Below, piece by piece: positions 32,423-44,519 of a DNA stretch of 64,000 bases; within the stretch, counting starts at the first letter, position 1; each line of letters begins with the position of its first letter. The notes beneath the pieces are model-generated. The model was not told where the DNA came from. It saw only the letters and a list, made by a program, of their open reading frames with translations, and made no database searches. Both the position numbers and the translations under genes were made by a program. This DNA is from Azorinus chamasolen (lineage: Eukaryota; Mollusca; Bivalvia; Cardiida; Solecurtidae), in NCBI GenBank assembly GCA_963576725.1, contig OY755240.1, positions 95,824,316 to 95,888,315 on the forward strand. The letters run 5' to 3'.

Positions 32423-32587
32423 TTTAACCCTTTCGTCCATAGGCTATTTTTAGACACAACCTCTTTGAATCAATCTACCAAAAAGGAGCATTTACTAGAG
32501 AAAGGGAAAAGTTTAGAATTGTGTAGTTTTGAAACCATTGTGATAAATAGAGCATTTGCTAGGCGTATTTATGGAGGAAAGGGTTAA
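32423..32587 (+). mobile_element. Chimeric TTAA MITE: TM-B left, TM-C right
   Basis: It follows TM-B from TTAACCCTTTCGTCCATAGG to AGCATTTGCT, then switches at 32558 to the TM-C end AGGCGTATTTATGGAGGAAA..GGGTTAA. Both TTAA are present. Confidence 0.8.
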
Positions 32588-32991
32588 AACTATATATACA
32601 CATTTCAGGACACATAAAAAATATTATCTACAGCACTGAAGTGGTAGCTAAGAAATAGAATCTTACATTTAATTTGATCACGATTTATTTGGACTTACTA
32701 AATTTATCTTTGAAAAACAAACATACTTGGCAAGCCTCTCATTCTCTGTCAGCCATGAATAAAGCATTGTAATACAAGGAAAGAGGATTAAAGTGACAAA
32801 CATCACCTAACATCCTTATACCTGACAGATTTATAACACAAACTCTTACCAAGTCTGCAAGAATAATGGTCTGCTGCAAATTTCAAAAATAGGTTTTCTC
32901 CACTTCTTCTTTCACAACAGAGCCATCATGGTTCTGTATCACTGACCTGGGACAATAGATCACATGTTCTATGTGTATGCAACCATTGTTT
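32588..32991. other. Unique spacer
   Basis: No feature recognised. Confidence 0.4.
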
Positions 32992-33241
32992 TTAACCCGT
33001 CGCTTGCTATTCACATCAATATACCTACCTGTAAATAGTGAAGACCCAGATTAGACAGCTCCTGCAGGAGCTGTCTCATCAGGGTCTGCACTATTTACAA
33101 GTTGATCGTGCAACCAGTGCACTCCACAGCAGTGATTGTACAGCAAAGTATTTGTACACAGTGAAGATATATGTAATTCTACAACAGGGCATGGGTAAAG
33201 AAGGAGAAATGTATCTTAAAATTCAGCAAGAGAAGGGTTAA
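32992..33241 (+). mobile_element. TM-G MITE
   Basis: A 250-bp TTAA element that starts TTAACCCGTCGCTTGC and ends GAGAAGGGTTAA. Its hairpin is GTAAATAGTGAAGACCCAGA to CACTATTTAC (33031-33101), loop CTGCAGG, a relative of the TM-A palindrome. Confidence 0.85.
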
Positions 33242-33835
33242 GGACTTACAATAATTCTAGCCTTCTTGGTAAAGGGTCATCTACAGAACATTTACAGAAA
33301 TTAACATCATCAGGGTGATGTTCACGCTTTTTTCAATTTTCACTACAAGAAAAGTATTGATGCTTAGAGCATCAAAGGGCACCAGTTACTGAATAGTGAT
33401 TAATAATCAAATGCATAAAATATAATACAAGCAAGGTTTAAATTTAACGCAAGCATAAAATGGCTGCCTAAAGTATCTTTTAAGCAGGATAAAGAAAATG
33501 AGGGAGCAATATTGTTTAGTACCTTTAACTAACAGATACATGGGGAAAACATGACTATATAGATTGATAGCAGAAAAAGGGGGAATGTTTATAAATAATG
33601 AGCCATGATGCATAGTATCCATGGATGACACAAATGATACACATTACGTCACAGATCAATGTTGTTCACCTGCTGAAACACAGATGTAGAAACCATTATC
33701 ACATTAAGTGCAGTTCACAAGTAAAATCAATGTATGATAAATCATAAAGCTTCTAGCACCATACAAACTTTATCACTAATTTCATCAAACACTTCACATA
33801 ACTACTCTTAGATAGGCATACAAACTCACAGCAAA
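33242..33835. other. Unique spacer
   Basis: A minus-strand frame (33407-33631) has no domain. No repeat found. Confidence 0.4.
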
Positions 33836-34993
33836 AAAGACATGAGGGCTAGAATGGCCCTGAAGCGCTCACCAGACAATCAGAGGAGAAGATTTTCAAA
33901 GTTTTCACTGTATGTTTCTATAGAAAACTAGCCGGCCCAGTGGCGGGCCAATTTTGACCCCAGGGCCATAATTTATATAACTGATGTAGAGGAATGAACA
34001 TGATGCTCTGTGCCAAATATGAAAGCTGAGTGCCTTCCAGTTTCAGAGGAGAAGATTTTTAAAGATTTCACTATTTGTTTCTATTGAAAACTGCCCACCC
34101 CTGGGGCGGGGCCAATTTTAACCCCAGGGCCATAATTTATATAAAATTTGTAGAGGACCTAAACATGATGCTATGTGCCAAATATGAAAGCTGAGAACCT
34201 TCTGGTTTCAGAGGAGAAAATTTTCAAAATTTCACTATTTGTTTCCATTGAAAACTGCCCACCCCTGGGGTGGGGCCAATTTTATCCCCAGGGCCATAAT
34301 TTATATAACTTTTGTAGAGGACCTGAACATGATGTTATGTGCCAAATATGAAAGCTGAGAACCTTCTAGTTTCAGAGGAGAAGATTTTCAAAGTTTTCAC
34401 TATATGTTTCTTTTGAAAACTGCCCTGGCCCCTGGGGCGGGCCAATTTTGACCCCAGGGCCATAATTTATATAACATTTGTAGAGGACCTGAACATAATG
34501 CTCTGTGCCAAATATGAAAGCTGAGAGCCTTCCAGCTTCAGAGGAGATTTTCAAAGATTTCACTATTTGTTTCTATTGAAAACTGCCCACCCCTGGGGCG
34601 GGGCCAATTTTGACCCAGGGGCATAATTTATATAACTTTTGTAGAGGACCTGAACATGATGCTATGTGCCAAATATGAAACCTGAGAACCTTCTGGTTTC
34701 AAAGGAGAAGATTTTCAAAGGTTTATTATATGTTTCTATTGAAAACTTCCCACCCGTGGGGCGGGGCCAATTTTGACCCCTGGGGCATAATTTATACAAA
34801 TTTTGTAGAGGACCTATAGGTGATGCTATGTATGCTATGTACCAAAGATGAAAGCTGAGAACCCTGTAGATTCAGAGGAGAAGATTTTTAAAGGTTCAAA
34901 TTGTTGAGGCGGGACGACGCACGACGACGGACGACGGACATCAGGCGATCACAAAAGCTCACCCTGAGCAATTTGTGCTCTGGTGAGCTAAAA
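33836..34993 (+). mobile_element. PRL-6, GCTCACC-type element
   Basis: Same family as PRL-2: left AGGGCTAGAATGGCCCTGAA then GCGCTCACC. Core of about six units with CCTGGGGCGGGGCCAATTTT. A (GACGACGG)n-like tract at 34908-34938 precedes GCTCACCCTGAGC..GGTGAGCTAAAA. Confidence 0.85.
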
Positions 34994-34997
34994 AAGC

Positions 34998-35071
34998 ACC
35001 AGGCCCGGAATTCGAACTCATAACCCATACAATGTAAAGCATGTGCTCTACCGGACAAGCTATTGCCACAT
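34998..35071 (-). repeat. tRNA-derived remnant
   Basis: On the minus strand, TAGCTTGTCCGGTAGAGCA (A box) and GAGTTCGAATTCC (B box) are about 40 bases apart. The stems are imperfect, so it is a SINE head or tRNA pseudogene. Confidence 0.5.
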
Positions 35072-35830
35072 ACATTTGCATGCATACCAGCTATACACGT
35101 GGCTCTTTCCAGTCTACATGAACTTATTTGAATAGGTCGAAAAATACCTTTTCACCTACATTGCCCCCAAAATGAACATTTAGATGAAAACAAATCCATG
35201 CACAATGGTGAGATATGCAAAATAGGTCACCTGAATACAAAACCATGAGTAAAAGGTCTCAGCTAAATAACTTTACAAAAGCCAAAATGTAAACAAAGGA
35301 TTTGATAATAATGTTTATGTACAAAATGATTTTAAACCAAAAGCACGAAAACTAAAGGTGCTAAGAAAAAAATGAGAGAGAGAAAAAAAAGTTATTGGCT
35401 TATATCAAGGGCCAAACTCACAAACTCAGTTTTCCTAGGCCAATGCTATATTCCATTGGACCACGCTGACTGCTATACTTGTGACCATGATTTTAATATT
35501 ATACCTAATTCACTAGCATTCACTGAAAAGGGGGTCATGGCAGAAAAGGAAAAAAATAACCCCGACAAAAATATATGTGCCCGCTGGGAAAAAATATGCA
35601 AATAAAAATAAATGAAATAAATAAATATAAACAAATAAAAACTAGTCTCACAGTAAATCATGGTCATTAAAAAGAGTGGCTTTTATAGATATACAGGACC
35701 GCAGTAAATCATACGCAAAATTCAAAGCCACATAAGATTGGGCTGCACCCAATAATGTGAACAAGACTGAAAACTTGTAGTCTTGTAGCCGGGTAGAGAT
35801 TGTGGTGAAATAAGTTGATAGGCTTTACTG
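35072..35830. other. Unique spacer
   Basis: A-rich stretch 35600-35640. Open frames here have no domain. Confidence 0.4.
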
Positions 35831-35833
35831 TGT

Positions 35834-35906
35834 GGCTTGGTAGCTCTGTCTGTAGAGTGTTGGCATGGTAAGCCAGAGGCCCTGGGTTCGAGTCCCAGTC
35901 GAGTCA
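35834..35906 (+). tRNA. tRNA-like cloverleaf, anticodon GGT (Thr-type)
   Basis: All four stems can be drawn: acceptor GGCTTGG with TCGAGTC (several G-U pairs), D stem GCTC/GAGT, anticodon stem TTGGC/GCCAG with loop ATGGTAA, T stem CTGGG/CCCAG with loop TTCGAGT. The discriminator is A, and TTTTT (35911-35915) could end polymerase III transcription. Eukaryotes normally decode ACC with AGT anticodons, so GGT argues for a SINE head or pseudogene rather than a working tRNA. Confidence 0.4.
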
Positions 35907-35947
35907 CAACTTTTTCACCATGTTACACAGTCTGAAAACTGTTTTTA

Positions 35948-36580
35948 CACTTTGCTCCACAAATATTCATGAATGAAATAATGACATCATGAATATTAAT
36001 AGCACATGGACACAGGAATGTTTGGTCATGGCATATATTGTACAATCATATTTATATTATATCACAAACAAGATGTGTTTGTGAAACACTATGCCCCCTC
36101 ATATATTTGACCTCTGACCTTGACCTCTGACCTTGACATGTCACCCCTCAAAATGTGCAGCCTCATGAGATACACAAGCATGCCAAATATCAAGTCTCTA
36201 TCTCTACTGGTCCAAAAGTTATGGCCAATGTTAAAGTCGGCGATTTGACCCATATATTTGACCTCTGACCTTGAAGGATGACCTTGACCTTGACACGTCA
36301 CCCCTCAAAATGTGCGGCTTCATGAGATACATATGTATGCCAAATATCAAGTCTCTATCTATACTGGCTCAAAAGTTATGACCAATGTTAAAGTTGCTGA
36401 CAAACAAACAGACAAACAGACAAACAGACAAACAGACAGACAGACAGACAGGGCAAAAACAATATGCCCCCGACTATCGTCTATGGGGGCATAAAAAACC
36501 CAGAGCAGACCCTGATCAGAAGGCTCCTACAGGAGCCATCTGATCTGGATCTACTCTGTTTGCAAAGGCGTTGAAAGGTG
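35948..36580 (+). mobile_element. TM-C MITE, split by PRL-7
   Basis: Left half 35948-36065 (GAAATAATGACATCATGAAT..TATATCACA). Right half 36499-36580 (CAGAGCAGACCCTGATCAGA..AAAGGCGTTGAAAGG). Confidence 0.75.
36066..36498 (+). mobile_element. PRL-7, ATGCCCC-type element nested in TM-C
   Basis: AACAAGATGTGTTTGTGAAA then CACTATGCCCCC; the right end is GGGGGCATAAAAAA. Two core units with TGACCTTGAC boxes and CATGTCACCCCTCAAAATGT precede an (AAACAGAC)n tract at 36400-36450. Same family as PRL-5. Confidence 0.85.
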
Positions 36581-36585
36581 TATTC

Positions 36586-36752
36586 ATGACCTTGAACATC
36601 CAATATATACTTGTAAGCATGACCTGGAACATCCAATATATACTAAGTCTTGTAAGCATGACCTGGAACATCCACTATATACTTGTAAGCATGACCTTGA
36701 ACATCCACTATATACTTGTAAGCATGACCTTGAACATCCAATATATACTTTC
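36586..36752 (+). repeat. 33-bp minisatellite, five units
   Basis: GAACATCCAATATATACTTG plus TAAGCATGACCTT. One unit has an 8-9 bp insertion. It lies between two TM-C pieces. The frame 36571-36801 is a product of the 33-bp period. Confidence 0.9.
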
Positions 36753-36845
36753 TACCAATACCAACAGACCCTGTGCCATTACAATGTATAAACATTCATA
36801 ATGCCATTATTTCTTACATAAATATGCAACAGAGAATGGGTTAAA
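36753..36845 (-). repeat. TM-C inner/right-end fragment
   Basis: TCTACCAATACCAACAGACC, CATTATTTCTTACATAAATA and GAATGGGTTAA. Confidence 0.6.
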
Positions 36846-36859
36846 TTAGGGAAATGAGT

Positions 36860-36935
36860 GTACATGTACTAGCATTTACACTCAGATAAGAGAGCTCCTT
36901 AAGAAGTCCTCTGGTCAGGATCTGTACTGTTTGTC
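36860..36935. repeat. Decayed GATCAGA-type hairpin
   Basis: ACACTCAGATAAGAGAGCTCC and CCTCTGGTCAGGATCTGTAC are its arms. Confidence 0.45.
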
Positions 36936-36963
36936 ATTCAAAATCCCCCTGCATGCATATCTA

Positions 36964-37211
36964 TTAATCCTTTCACTCATATAAACATGTTTTCAAGCAT
37001 TTGCAAACAGTAGACCCAGATCAGACGGCTCCTATGACAAACGTCTGATCAGGGTCTGCTCTGTTTGCTAATGGAATTAGAAAGATATATTTCTTTACTT
37101 TCTAAAATGGCTACAATTTTCCACTTTCCATATTTCATTATAACTATTTTGTCTATGAATATTCAGTAGGTAATAAAATTCGGAATAAACACAGAACAGG
37201 GAAAGGGTTAA
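36964..37211 (-). mobile_element. TM-A MITE
   Basis: 248 bp with both TTAA. The hairpin centre is replaced by TATGACAAAC. Confidence 0.9.
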
Positions 37212-37830
37212 TTTAGAACAAAAGAAATTATACAAAAAGGTCATGTTAAAAGCCTTTCATACTGAATGTACTCATTAATCACTAAATACACTCTACTTTG
37301 AACCTTCAACAATCAAAGGGTTTAAGTGATTGATGTCTGTAACACAGATACTTCTACCAGTTCTTTTCAATAAGCTGTCAGACCTAATAACAGGGTCATT
37401 CAGCATCTCACCAAGAAGCAGCTTTAATTGAAACACCAATAATATAGCATTGGAATTCTCTTTGATAGCATCTTGCTATAATGAAACAATTGCTCTACCT
37501 TGAATTCCTTCTTCAAATATGCACAAGATTTTGGTCTGCTTTGATACATGTAGTCAAACAATATTCCAATAACACTATCTTCACACATGACTCTTACTCA
37601 GAGCTACGGATAAAGGTGCATACTCAAATACTAAAATCGTCATTTCTCCACCAAACCCTATACTGTGACCAGAATCGTCTCAAGGTGGTCACAGTATGGG
37701 GTTTAATGAAGAAGTAATTGATGAAAATGTTTTAAATAAGGCATCTGATTTGGAACTCTGTACATTTGTCTTACTTTATCTATGAAAGAGGTGTAAGATT
37801 ACAACTTGATTTAGCCACATAATTATGTTA
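37212..37830. other. Spacer with an older duplicate of 54950-55262
   Basis: 37589-37685 (CAGAGCTACGGATAAA, TTTCTCCACCAAACCCTATA) is homologous to 54950-54990 joined to 55196-55262. The copy here lacks the PG-D insertion. The rest is unique. Confidence 0.6.
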
Positions 37831-38076
37831 TTAACCCTTTATTCCATGAATATTTATGAGTTTAACTCCATTTTCTTTGCATGTTTTCTAAAAAAGTATT
37901 TTCGTACGTATATATCGGTAATTATTTCTATGAAAGGCAGAATAAACTCAGGTTTAAAAGATCCTAAGTGCAAACAGTGCAGACCTTGATCAGACAGATC
38001 CTATAGGAGCTGTCTTATCTGAGTCTACAATGTTTGCAAAAAGGCCTAGAAAAGTATACCTATGCAGAAAAGGGTT
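37831..38076 (+). mobile_element. TM-C-like MITE, diverged left half
   Basis: TTAACCCTTTATTCCATGAA at the left and hairpin 37974-38038. The right end GAAAAGGGTTCA abuts the next TM-A. Confidence 0.7.
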
Positions 38077-38322
38077 CACCCTTTCCTTCATATAAATGTG
38101 TTTTCACGTGTTCGCAAACAGAGTAGACCCCAGATCAGATGGCTCCTAATAATGATCCAATCTGATCAGGGTCTGCTCTGGTTGCTAATGGAATTTGATA
38201 GATCTGTTTCTGTATTTTAAAAATGACTAAAATGTTCCAGCTTCCATATTTCGACTATTTTGTCCATAAATATTCTGTAGGTTTTGAAATTTGGAATAAA
38301 CATAGAACAGGGAAAGGGTTAA
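38075..38322 (-). mobile_element. TM-A MITE
   Basis: The left TTAA is mutated (TTCACCCTTTCC). The right end AACAGGGAAAGGGTTAA is intact. Confidence 0.85.
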
Positions 38323-38796
38323 CCATTTGTGAGATAAAACTTAACCCATAATAATTATGCTGAAAAATTAAAACTGCACCCCCCCCCCTCCCTCCACCCA
38401 CTTTTGATTACTAATTTACCATTTAGTACCTGGTTTTTTAGGTTTCGGACTACTTTCCGAAACCTAATAGTAATGCATCCCCAGGGCATGCCTCAAGCAA
38501 ATTTATAAAGAAATTCATATCCCATAATGCGCAATCAGACCACTGTTATACTACGAAATATCAATTTATGCTTAGAATGCATACGTTCATTAACCCAAAT
38601 GCAGACATTTTGAATGGTTTAACGTTGACAGAATGTTTATCACGTAGCGCCGATTAAGCGATTTAGTTATCTACGGGTGTATTTCACCCGTATTTCTACT
38701 TTCATTTTGCCAAAAATGTGATTTTGATAACACCCCTTGACAAAAATATAGTTCCAAGTGCAATGCATTTGATAAACGATATCGATAATTCTTTGT
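38323..38796. other. Spacer turning CpG-rich
   Basis: A C/T homopolymer run at 38378-38399, and a short hairpin GGTTTCGGACTACTTTCCGA at 38440. CpG frequency rises after 38560. Confidence 0.4.
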
Positions 38797-39042
38797 TTGG
38801 TATGTGTGTCAATTATTAAAATGCGGATGCAACCGTTGCAATTACCAATAATTTTGCCGTGTAAAATGCTACGTTATATGATAAATTTGGTCGCGTACGA
38901 ATATATAGCACAGAGCGCCGGTAAAAATGAACCAGAAAGTAATCGACATCTAAAAGTCGGGCGTTTATTTGAAATCTACAAGCATTTCTTGAATTTGTCG
39001 GATTGGTACAGACAACGTTACGGAGAAAACAGTAATGAATAA
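38797..39042 (+). CDS. Hypothetical 81-codon frame in CpG-rich DNA
   Basis: The frame includes YEYIAQSAGKNEPESNRHL and LFEIYKHFLNLSDWYRQRYG. Composition is varied and protein-like, unlike most frames in the window. The surroundings (38560-39340) are CpG-rich and free of the repeat families. No family is recognised. The start could be any of several Met codons. No clear splice sites flank it. It may be an exon, a small gene, or chance. Confidence 0.25.
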   Translation: MVCVSIIKMRMQPLQLPIILPCKMLRYMINLVAYEYIAQSAGKNEPESNRHLKVGRLFEIYKHFLNLSDWYRQRYGENSNE

Positions 39043-39339
39043 TGGTCGGAACGTCGTCAATCTCTACATATTACACACGAACTATGGGAATGAAGATAAC
39101 GACTGGAAATTGCAGGATACAGTATAAACACCCGATATGACGGGTATGACTCATATCCGCGGATATGAATTTCGCAGCCTAAAATCGGCCACAATTTAAG
39201 CATTATTTTTCTTATTAGAAAAACCTTTCATCGAGCTTATTGGCTAATATTGTCCATATTTATTATTTGAAATACGTAAATTTAATATTCATTGCATAAT
39301 AAGTAGTAACAGCCTGGAAAATTCTACTCGTCCGCTCGC

Positions 39340-39570
39340 TATGACGAGTAAAATAAAAAAATAATAAATATAAAATAAATAAATTATTATTTAATTTACT
39401 GTAATTTAGTTTATAAATAAATAAAATTTAATAATTTAATTTATTTATTATTATTTTTATTATTAATAATAATTTATTATTATAATAAAAATAAATTAAA
39501 AAATAAATCAAATAAAATAATAAATAAATTTAATATAATTTAATTTATTTAATTTAATTTACTGTAGTTA
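39340..39570. repeat. AT-only low-complexity tract
   Basis: ATTTA/TTATT words on both strands, self-complementary overall. Confidence 0.9.
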
Positions 39571-40082
39571 TAGTTGAAGTTGAAGAAAGCTAAAAAATCA
39601 TAATATTCGGCACCGACCCTTCTGCACGAAGGAGCACGGACCGTAGTGAAACGTTCCGGAGATATATGGATAACCTTGAGCCTCAAAAGCAATCTGTATT
39701 CTGAATGCATCAGAAGTATTTATATTGAGTTTAGAAGATCATAATTATATTTTTACATAATGTGTGACAAGCATCGTAAACATTGATCATAGACTTTTCT
39801 GTTCTATAAGACCCATGTTTATAATTTGTGTAATGTGTTAGGAGACTTGGTACCAGGTTGTAAGCATTTAAGGATAATTACTCCAATTATAGAGAGTTAG
39901 TAGTTATAAAAAAGATAAAGTGGACTTATTTTATTGTATGTGTTACATAATGTTAATTATAACATAAGCTGAACGTATATAATTCTTGACAATTTTTTGT
40001 TTGTAGTGTGTGTTTAAGCTTTTTCCCCAGCATTAATCTGTGTTAACATACAAGCATGTTGTTATTTTCACCCCTGGTATAT
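39571..40082. other. Unique spacer
   Basis: No feature recognised. Confidence 0.4.
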
Positions 40083-41345
40083 AATAATGTCCCAAAATGA
40101 AGTAGAGGGACATATTGTGTTTGCTCCGTTTCTTATTCTTATTATTCTTTCTTCCGATTCTGATTCTTCCAATTGTTCTTCTTCCGTCATGAACTTGTCC
40201 AGAGCATTTCTCAGTAAGACTAAGTAATTGTCCGATCCTAATGAAACTTCATATGAATATTGCTTGATACATGCAGATGTACATCCCACTTTTTATTTTT
40301 TGAAAATCACCATAACTAAATGGTTGGCTATAATTGGTCGAAATTTAGATAGTGTTTGGCGAAGTTATATATCATTCGATTTTTTGCTGAAAATTGGTAT
40401 CATGGGATATTTGAGTACTCCAAATCAATTGGTTTGTGTTTCGAAAGTACATATATTGGTTGATTTTGCTAAAAATTGGTATTACGGTATATTTTGGCAC
40501 TCGGGACTAATTTATAGGTCTTTTTAAAGAATTGGTTGCCATAGTAACTGAGTGGTGGCTCTGATTGGTCGAAAATTTAGATATTTTTCGGCAAATTCAG
40601 ATATTGTTCGATTTTGCCGAAAATTGGTATGTCGGGATATTTTGACACTCACAATTGATTGGTATGTCTTTCGAAATGATTTGTTGGTATGGAAACTGAA
40701 TGGTGAGATCTGATTGGTCAAAAGTTTAGATATTCAAATTTGCTGAAAATTGGCATTTAGGGGTATTTGGGTATCCCAAACTCAGTCAAGTTGTTTTGAA
40801 ATACTTGGTTTCCATGGTAATGGAGTAGTGTCCTCTGAATGGGTCACACTTTACATATTAGATTTTTCGGAAAATTTGGTCAGTAGGGATATATATGCAG
40901 TTGTTTTAAAAGTGCTGGTTGCCATGTAACCAAGTGCTCACTAATGGACTGTTATTGGTTAAAATTTAGATATTATGCTCACCAATAACAGTTGTAAGTT
41001 TCGTTTAGGGGACATTCTGCAACATATTCTGTTACAATTAGATCTTGTCAACTGTATGATATTTAGATTCACATGGCATATATAATTTATCCAAACGTGG
41101 TTGTAGTGTATAGATGGATAGGTGATTGATGCACGCCAAATACTGTTACAATCCACCAGTTAGTAGCAGAAATATGACCCTTTGTTGCTTTCAGATAGCC
41201 ATATAGGAAATATGACTGTTAGAAGTCATATCTTGGAACAGCTTGCTCAGATTTCATTTAAATTTGACGGGGTATTTACATGGATAGGTGCATGAGGCAC
41301 AATATATGACGCCAACGTCGGCCAAATAATAATAGAGTAATGTCC
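40083..41345 (+). mobile_element. PRL-10, GGGACAT-type pearl-like element, degenerate
   Basis: Left AATGTCCCAAAATGAAGTAG with GGGACATATTG. Right ATAGAGTAATGTCCCTTTA. The core has about five decayed units of roughly 150 bp (GATTGGTCGAAAATTTAGAT, GAAAATTGGTATNNNGGGAT). A CT/TTC-rich tract follows the left end. Confidence 0.55.
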
Positions 41346-41745
41346 CTTTACTAAATTCAATATAAATTAAAGGAAACTTCGGGCAAATTGAACAATTGGA
41401 ACTGCACTGTGTGCTACTGGTCATCAATTTATTTCTTTAAACAATATCTTAAACACTGACAGGATTTTCAGAAAAGTTCACAGCAATTATGTTCAGATGA
41501 CCGGTCAATTTTAACAAACAGTTCCATTAAACACCATTTTAGTTCAGGAAATAATGCTTTAGAGGTCATCTAACTATGTATCAATGGTACCAGTCCTTCC
41601 CTACCAAGCTTTTTCGTATTGTATAGTCACAATCGACATATATATGGTCCGAAACCTTCAGTACTGTCAGTACTTTGATTATCATGGTATATGTGCACTG
41701 AATTGTTTAGTATTGGAAGAAACGTATCAAGTCAGGTGTATGATA
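41346..41745. other. Unique spacer
   Basis: A 73-codon frame (41584-41805) runs into the next MITE and has no domain. Confidence 0.4.
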
Positions 41746-41746
41746 A

Positions 41747-41848
41747 TTTCAAAAGCAAACAGTGCAGACCCTGATCAGATGTGGATCTACTCTGTTTGCA
41801 ATTAGGTTTGAAAAGGTTGTGTTTATATGAAGGAAAAGGGCCGTTAAC
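41747..41848 (+). repeat. TM-A right part with deleted hairpin centre
   Basis: GCAAACAGTGCAGACCCTGA goes directly to GTGGATCTACTCTG. The end is AAAAGGGCCGTTAA. Confidence 0.8.
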
Positions 41849-41996
41849 CATACTCCCAAACAATTAATTAACCCTTTCATTGTTCTATGTTTATTACAAA
41901 TTTCAATACCTACTGAGTATTCATGGACAAAATAGTTATAATGAAATATGGAAGCTGGAACATTATAGCCATTTTAGAAAGTAAAGAAACCCAGAC

Positions 41997-42250
41997 GAAA
42001 TGATGACCACGGTCGACCATGGTCAGCACGGTATTTGACGGTCGACCATTTTTTATCGTGGTCAACCATCAAAAACCATGTTCAGGACCACGGTCTACCG
42101 TGGTCTACCACAGTCAAATTTATTTCGACCATAGTCAACCACGGTCAGAAACTGTTGACCGTGGTCAACCATGGTAGAAACATTGAGTCAGGAGTTTGAC
42201 CATGGTCTAACACGGTCAAAAGAGTTTGACCATGGTCAGAAACTTGTTTT
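41997..42250. repeat. Left subterminal palindrome array of BIG-1
   Basis: ACCACGGTCGACCATGGTC and variants (GACCGTGGTCAACCATGG, GGTCTACCGTGGTCTACC) recur about every 20-30 bp in both orientations. Confidence 0.9.
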
Positions 42251-43910
42251 CAAAATTTATACCATGAATGACCGTGGTGGAACAAGTTTAAAAAATTGAG
42301 ACATGAATTAGATTATAGTCAACATATTAAATCATTACACCATGGTTATGACTATCATCAAATGTCATAAAGGCTGCAGTTAAATGGGTTACTTAGATTT
42401 AGTTTTCTTCATTGATCAACAAAAACAAGGTACATTAAAATATTACTAACATCATTTAATTTCACATAAAGTCTGTCTTGGTCAATTTATTCAACTACAG
42501 TTAAAACCTTAAAACAGTTAAGGAATATACAGGGCTCTTAAAAACACCGGTTTTGTAAGAGCGTTATGTGAAAGTTCTACCATATTAAAATAACTACAGT
42601 TGAAACCATAACTCGTGTGTTTCTTTAAACTCAATTCAACATTTTAAAAAAATCCAACATTCTGCTTAATCCTCTTCTGAAATTTGAAAATGCAAAATAA
42701 GATCTAACTTTATCATTTTGCATAAATTCCAATCTGAGTAGCAAACCATTTATTCCCGGATGAGATGCAACATCTGATTTGGAATTAAACTGTTTGCACA
42801 GGTGCTCAGTCACAGCCATATTTAGCTTTGGTATATAAATTAGTTTGAGCTTATAAAAGAGTTAGACATAACCATTTTAAAATGTATATTAAATTTAATT
42901 ATCCTTTTTATTGATTTTTGTGCAGAGTTGGGTGTCACCAATGTTATTTTTAATATGTATTCTTCATAATTTGTACTACATATCTTTGAACCTTTTTGCA
43001 ATCAGTACAGACCTAGATCAGACGCTCATTAAAGGGACAATATAATATTCTTGTGAAGTTTATCATGTCTCGCATGGAAAACAAAAGCCTTAGATACAGG
43101 AAATATAAAATTCAGTTGATTAATAGTGTAAAAATTTAAGGGGAATGAGTGAAACAAATATATAAATGAAGTAAAGGGGTTAAATCACTGCACCATGGAA
43201 GACCAAAAACTGTGTTGTTAGAAATGTTAATCCTTATCTTGCCTTACATGACCATAATAGCCAATGCAAACAGTTTGGGTCCAGATCAGATGCAAAGTAG
43301 CTCATTGTCTGACCCATATTCCAAGCTGTAAGACACTGCCAATTGCTTTATCAAAAATCAAATGAATCTTGTGTATTATGACTTTTTTATTAAGAAATGA
43401 AGCAAACGAGAGATTTTGCAGACTACATTTTTATAGGTAGGATATTCATAAAACCCTTTTACTTCATGTTCATGTAATTAATTATCAGTTATTTTTAAAA
43501 AGCATATATTTAAAAAAAAAGTTATGCCAAAGTAGACAGTGCTGGATCACCCTATAAGCTATAACTTTATATAAAGCAAACATATTAGACACTGATCAGA
43601 CAACTCCTACATGAACTACTGATCTGGGTCTATTCTGATAGCACAGGTACTTGTTTAGAGCTCAGATTGGTCAAGCCTGTATTGTCCATATCTTTATCGA
43701 TGATGGATACTACATACAGATGAGGCTTGACAGCTCAACTCACTTAACTCGAACTTACCCACATTTGATAGTTAAAATTGAGATGATAACTCCAATTATC
43801 CAACTCACAACAATCCAGCTTTATATCCTTATTTCCAAATTTAAATTTAGTTATGCTCTGTTTTAGATAATGTTTTAATTCTTAAATATTGGTAAATTAC
43901 TACTAAATTT
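42251..43910. other. BIG-1 interior, AT-rich with decayed hairpins
   Basis: GATCAGA-type hairpin remnants occur at 42731-42800, 43001-43035, 43266-43320 and 43577-43650. The frames 42631-42819 and 43651-43866 have no domain. Confidence 0.5.
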
Positions 43911-44129
43911 ATCTTAACCCTTATCCTTATGTGCCTTTAAGCACATTTAGTTTATTCCTTCACTGAAGAAAATAGTTAAAATTTATACAGTCATGAACAG
44001 ATACCATAAGAAATATTTTCTATATCCTAGCAGGGAGTAGCTTAAAGCAGGCTGTAAGTAAAGCAGAATGTGCCTTTAGGCGCATTCTGCTTTACTTTCA
44101 ACCTGCTTTAAGTGGCCACCTCCCCTGCG

Positions 44130-44475
44130 AAAAAATATTCATAATATTATGAATTTTTTAAACTTTAAAGAATTATTCATGAAATACTCTCCATCAATGA
44201 TGTAATCTACTTCATGAAGAAAACTTCATGAAGTATGATTAGATCCTCTTCATGAAGATATTATGAAGTAATGATAGATTTGCAAAATCCTTAAAAACCT
44301 CATGATATATGCAAAAGATATATGAAGAATTTTTAATGAAGACCTTCTTTGAGAAAAATGCATAAAAAAATCATTAAATGTTTTATGAATAATTCACTGA
44401 ATTTTTATTATAACTAACTTCATAAAAAAATCTTTACTGGTGACATTATGAAACAATCAAGATTTTTTCATGAAT
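44130..44475. repeat. Left subterminal array of BIG-2
   Basis: CTTCATGAAG, TTCATGAAA and ATTATGAAT words repeat in both orientations. Confidence 0.85.
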
Positions 44476-44519
44476 CCCCTATCCATACCCTGCGTTTATG
44501 ACCACTGCCATATGATGCA

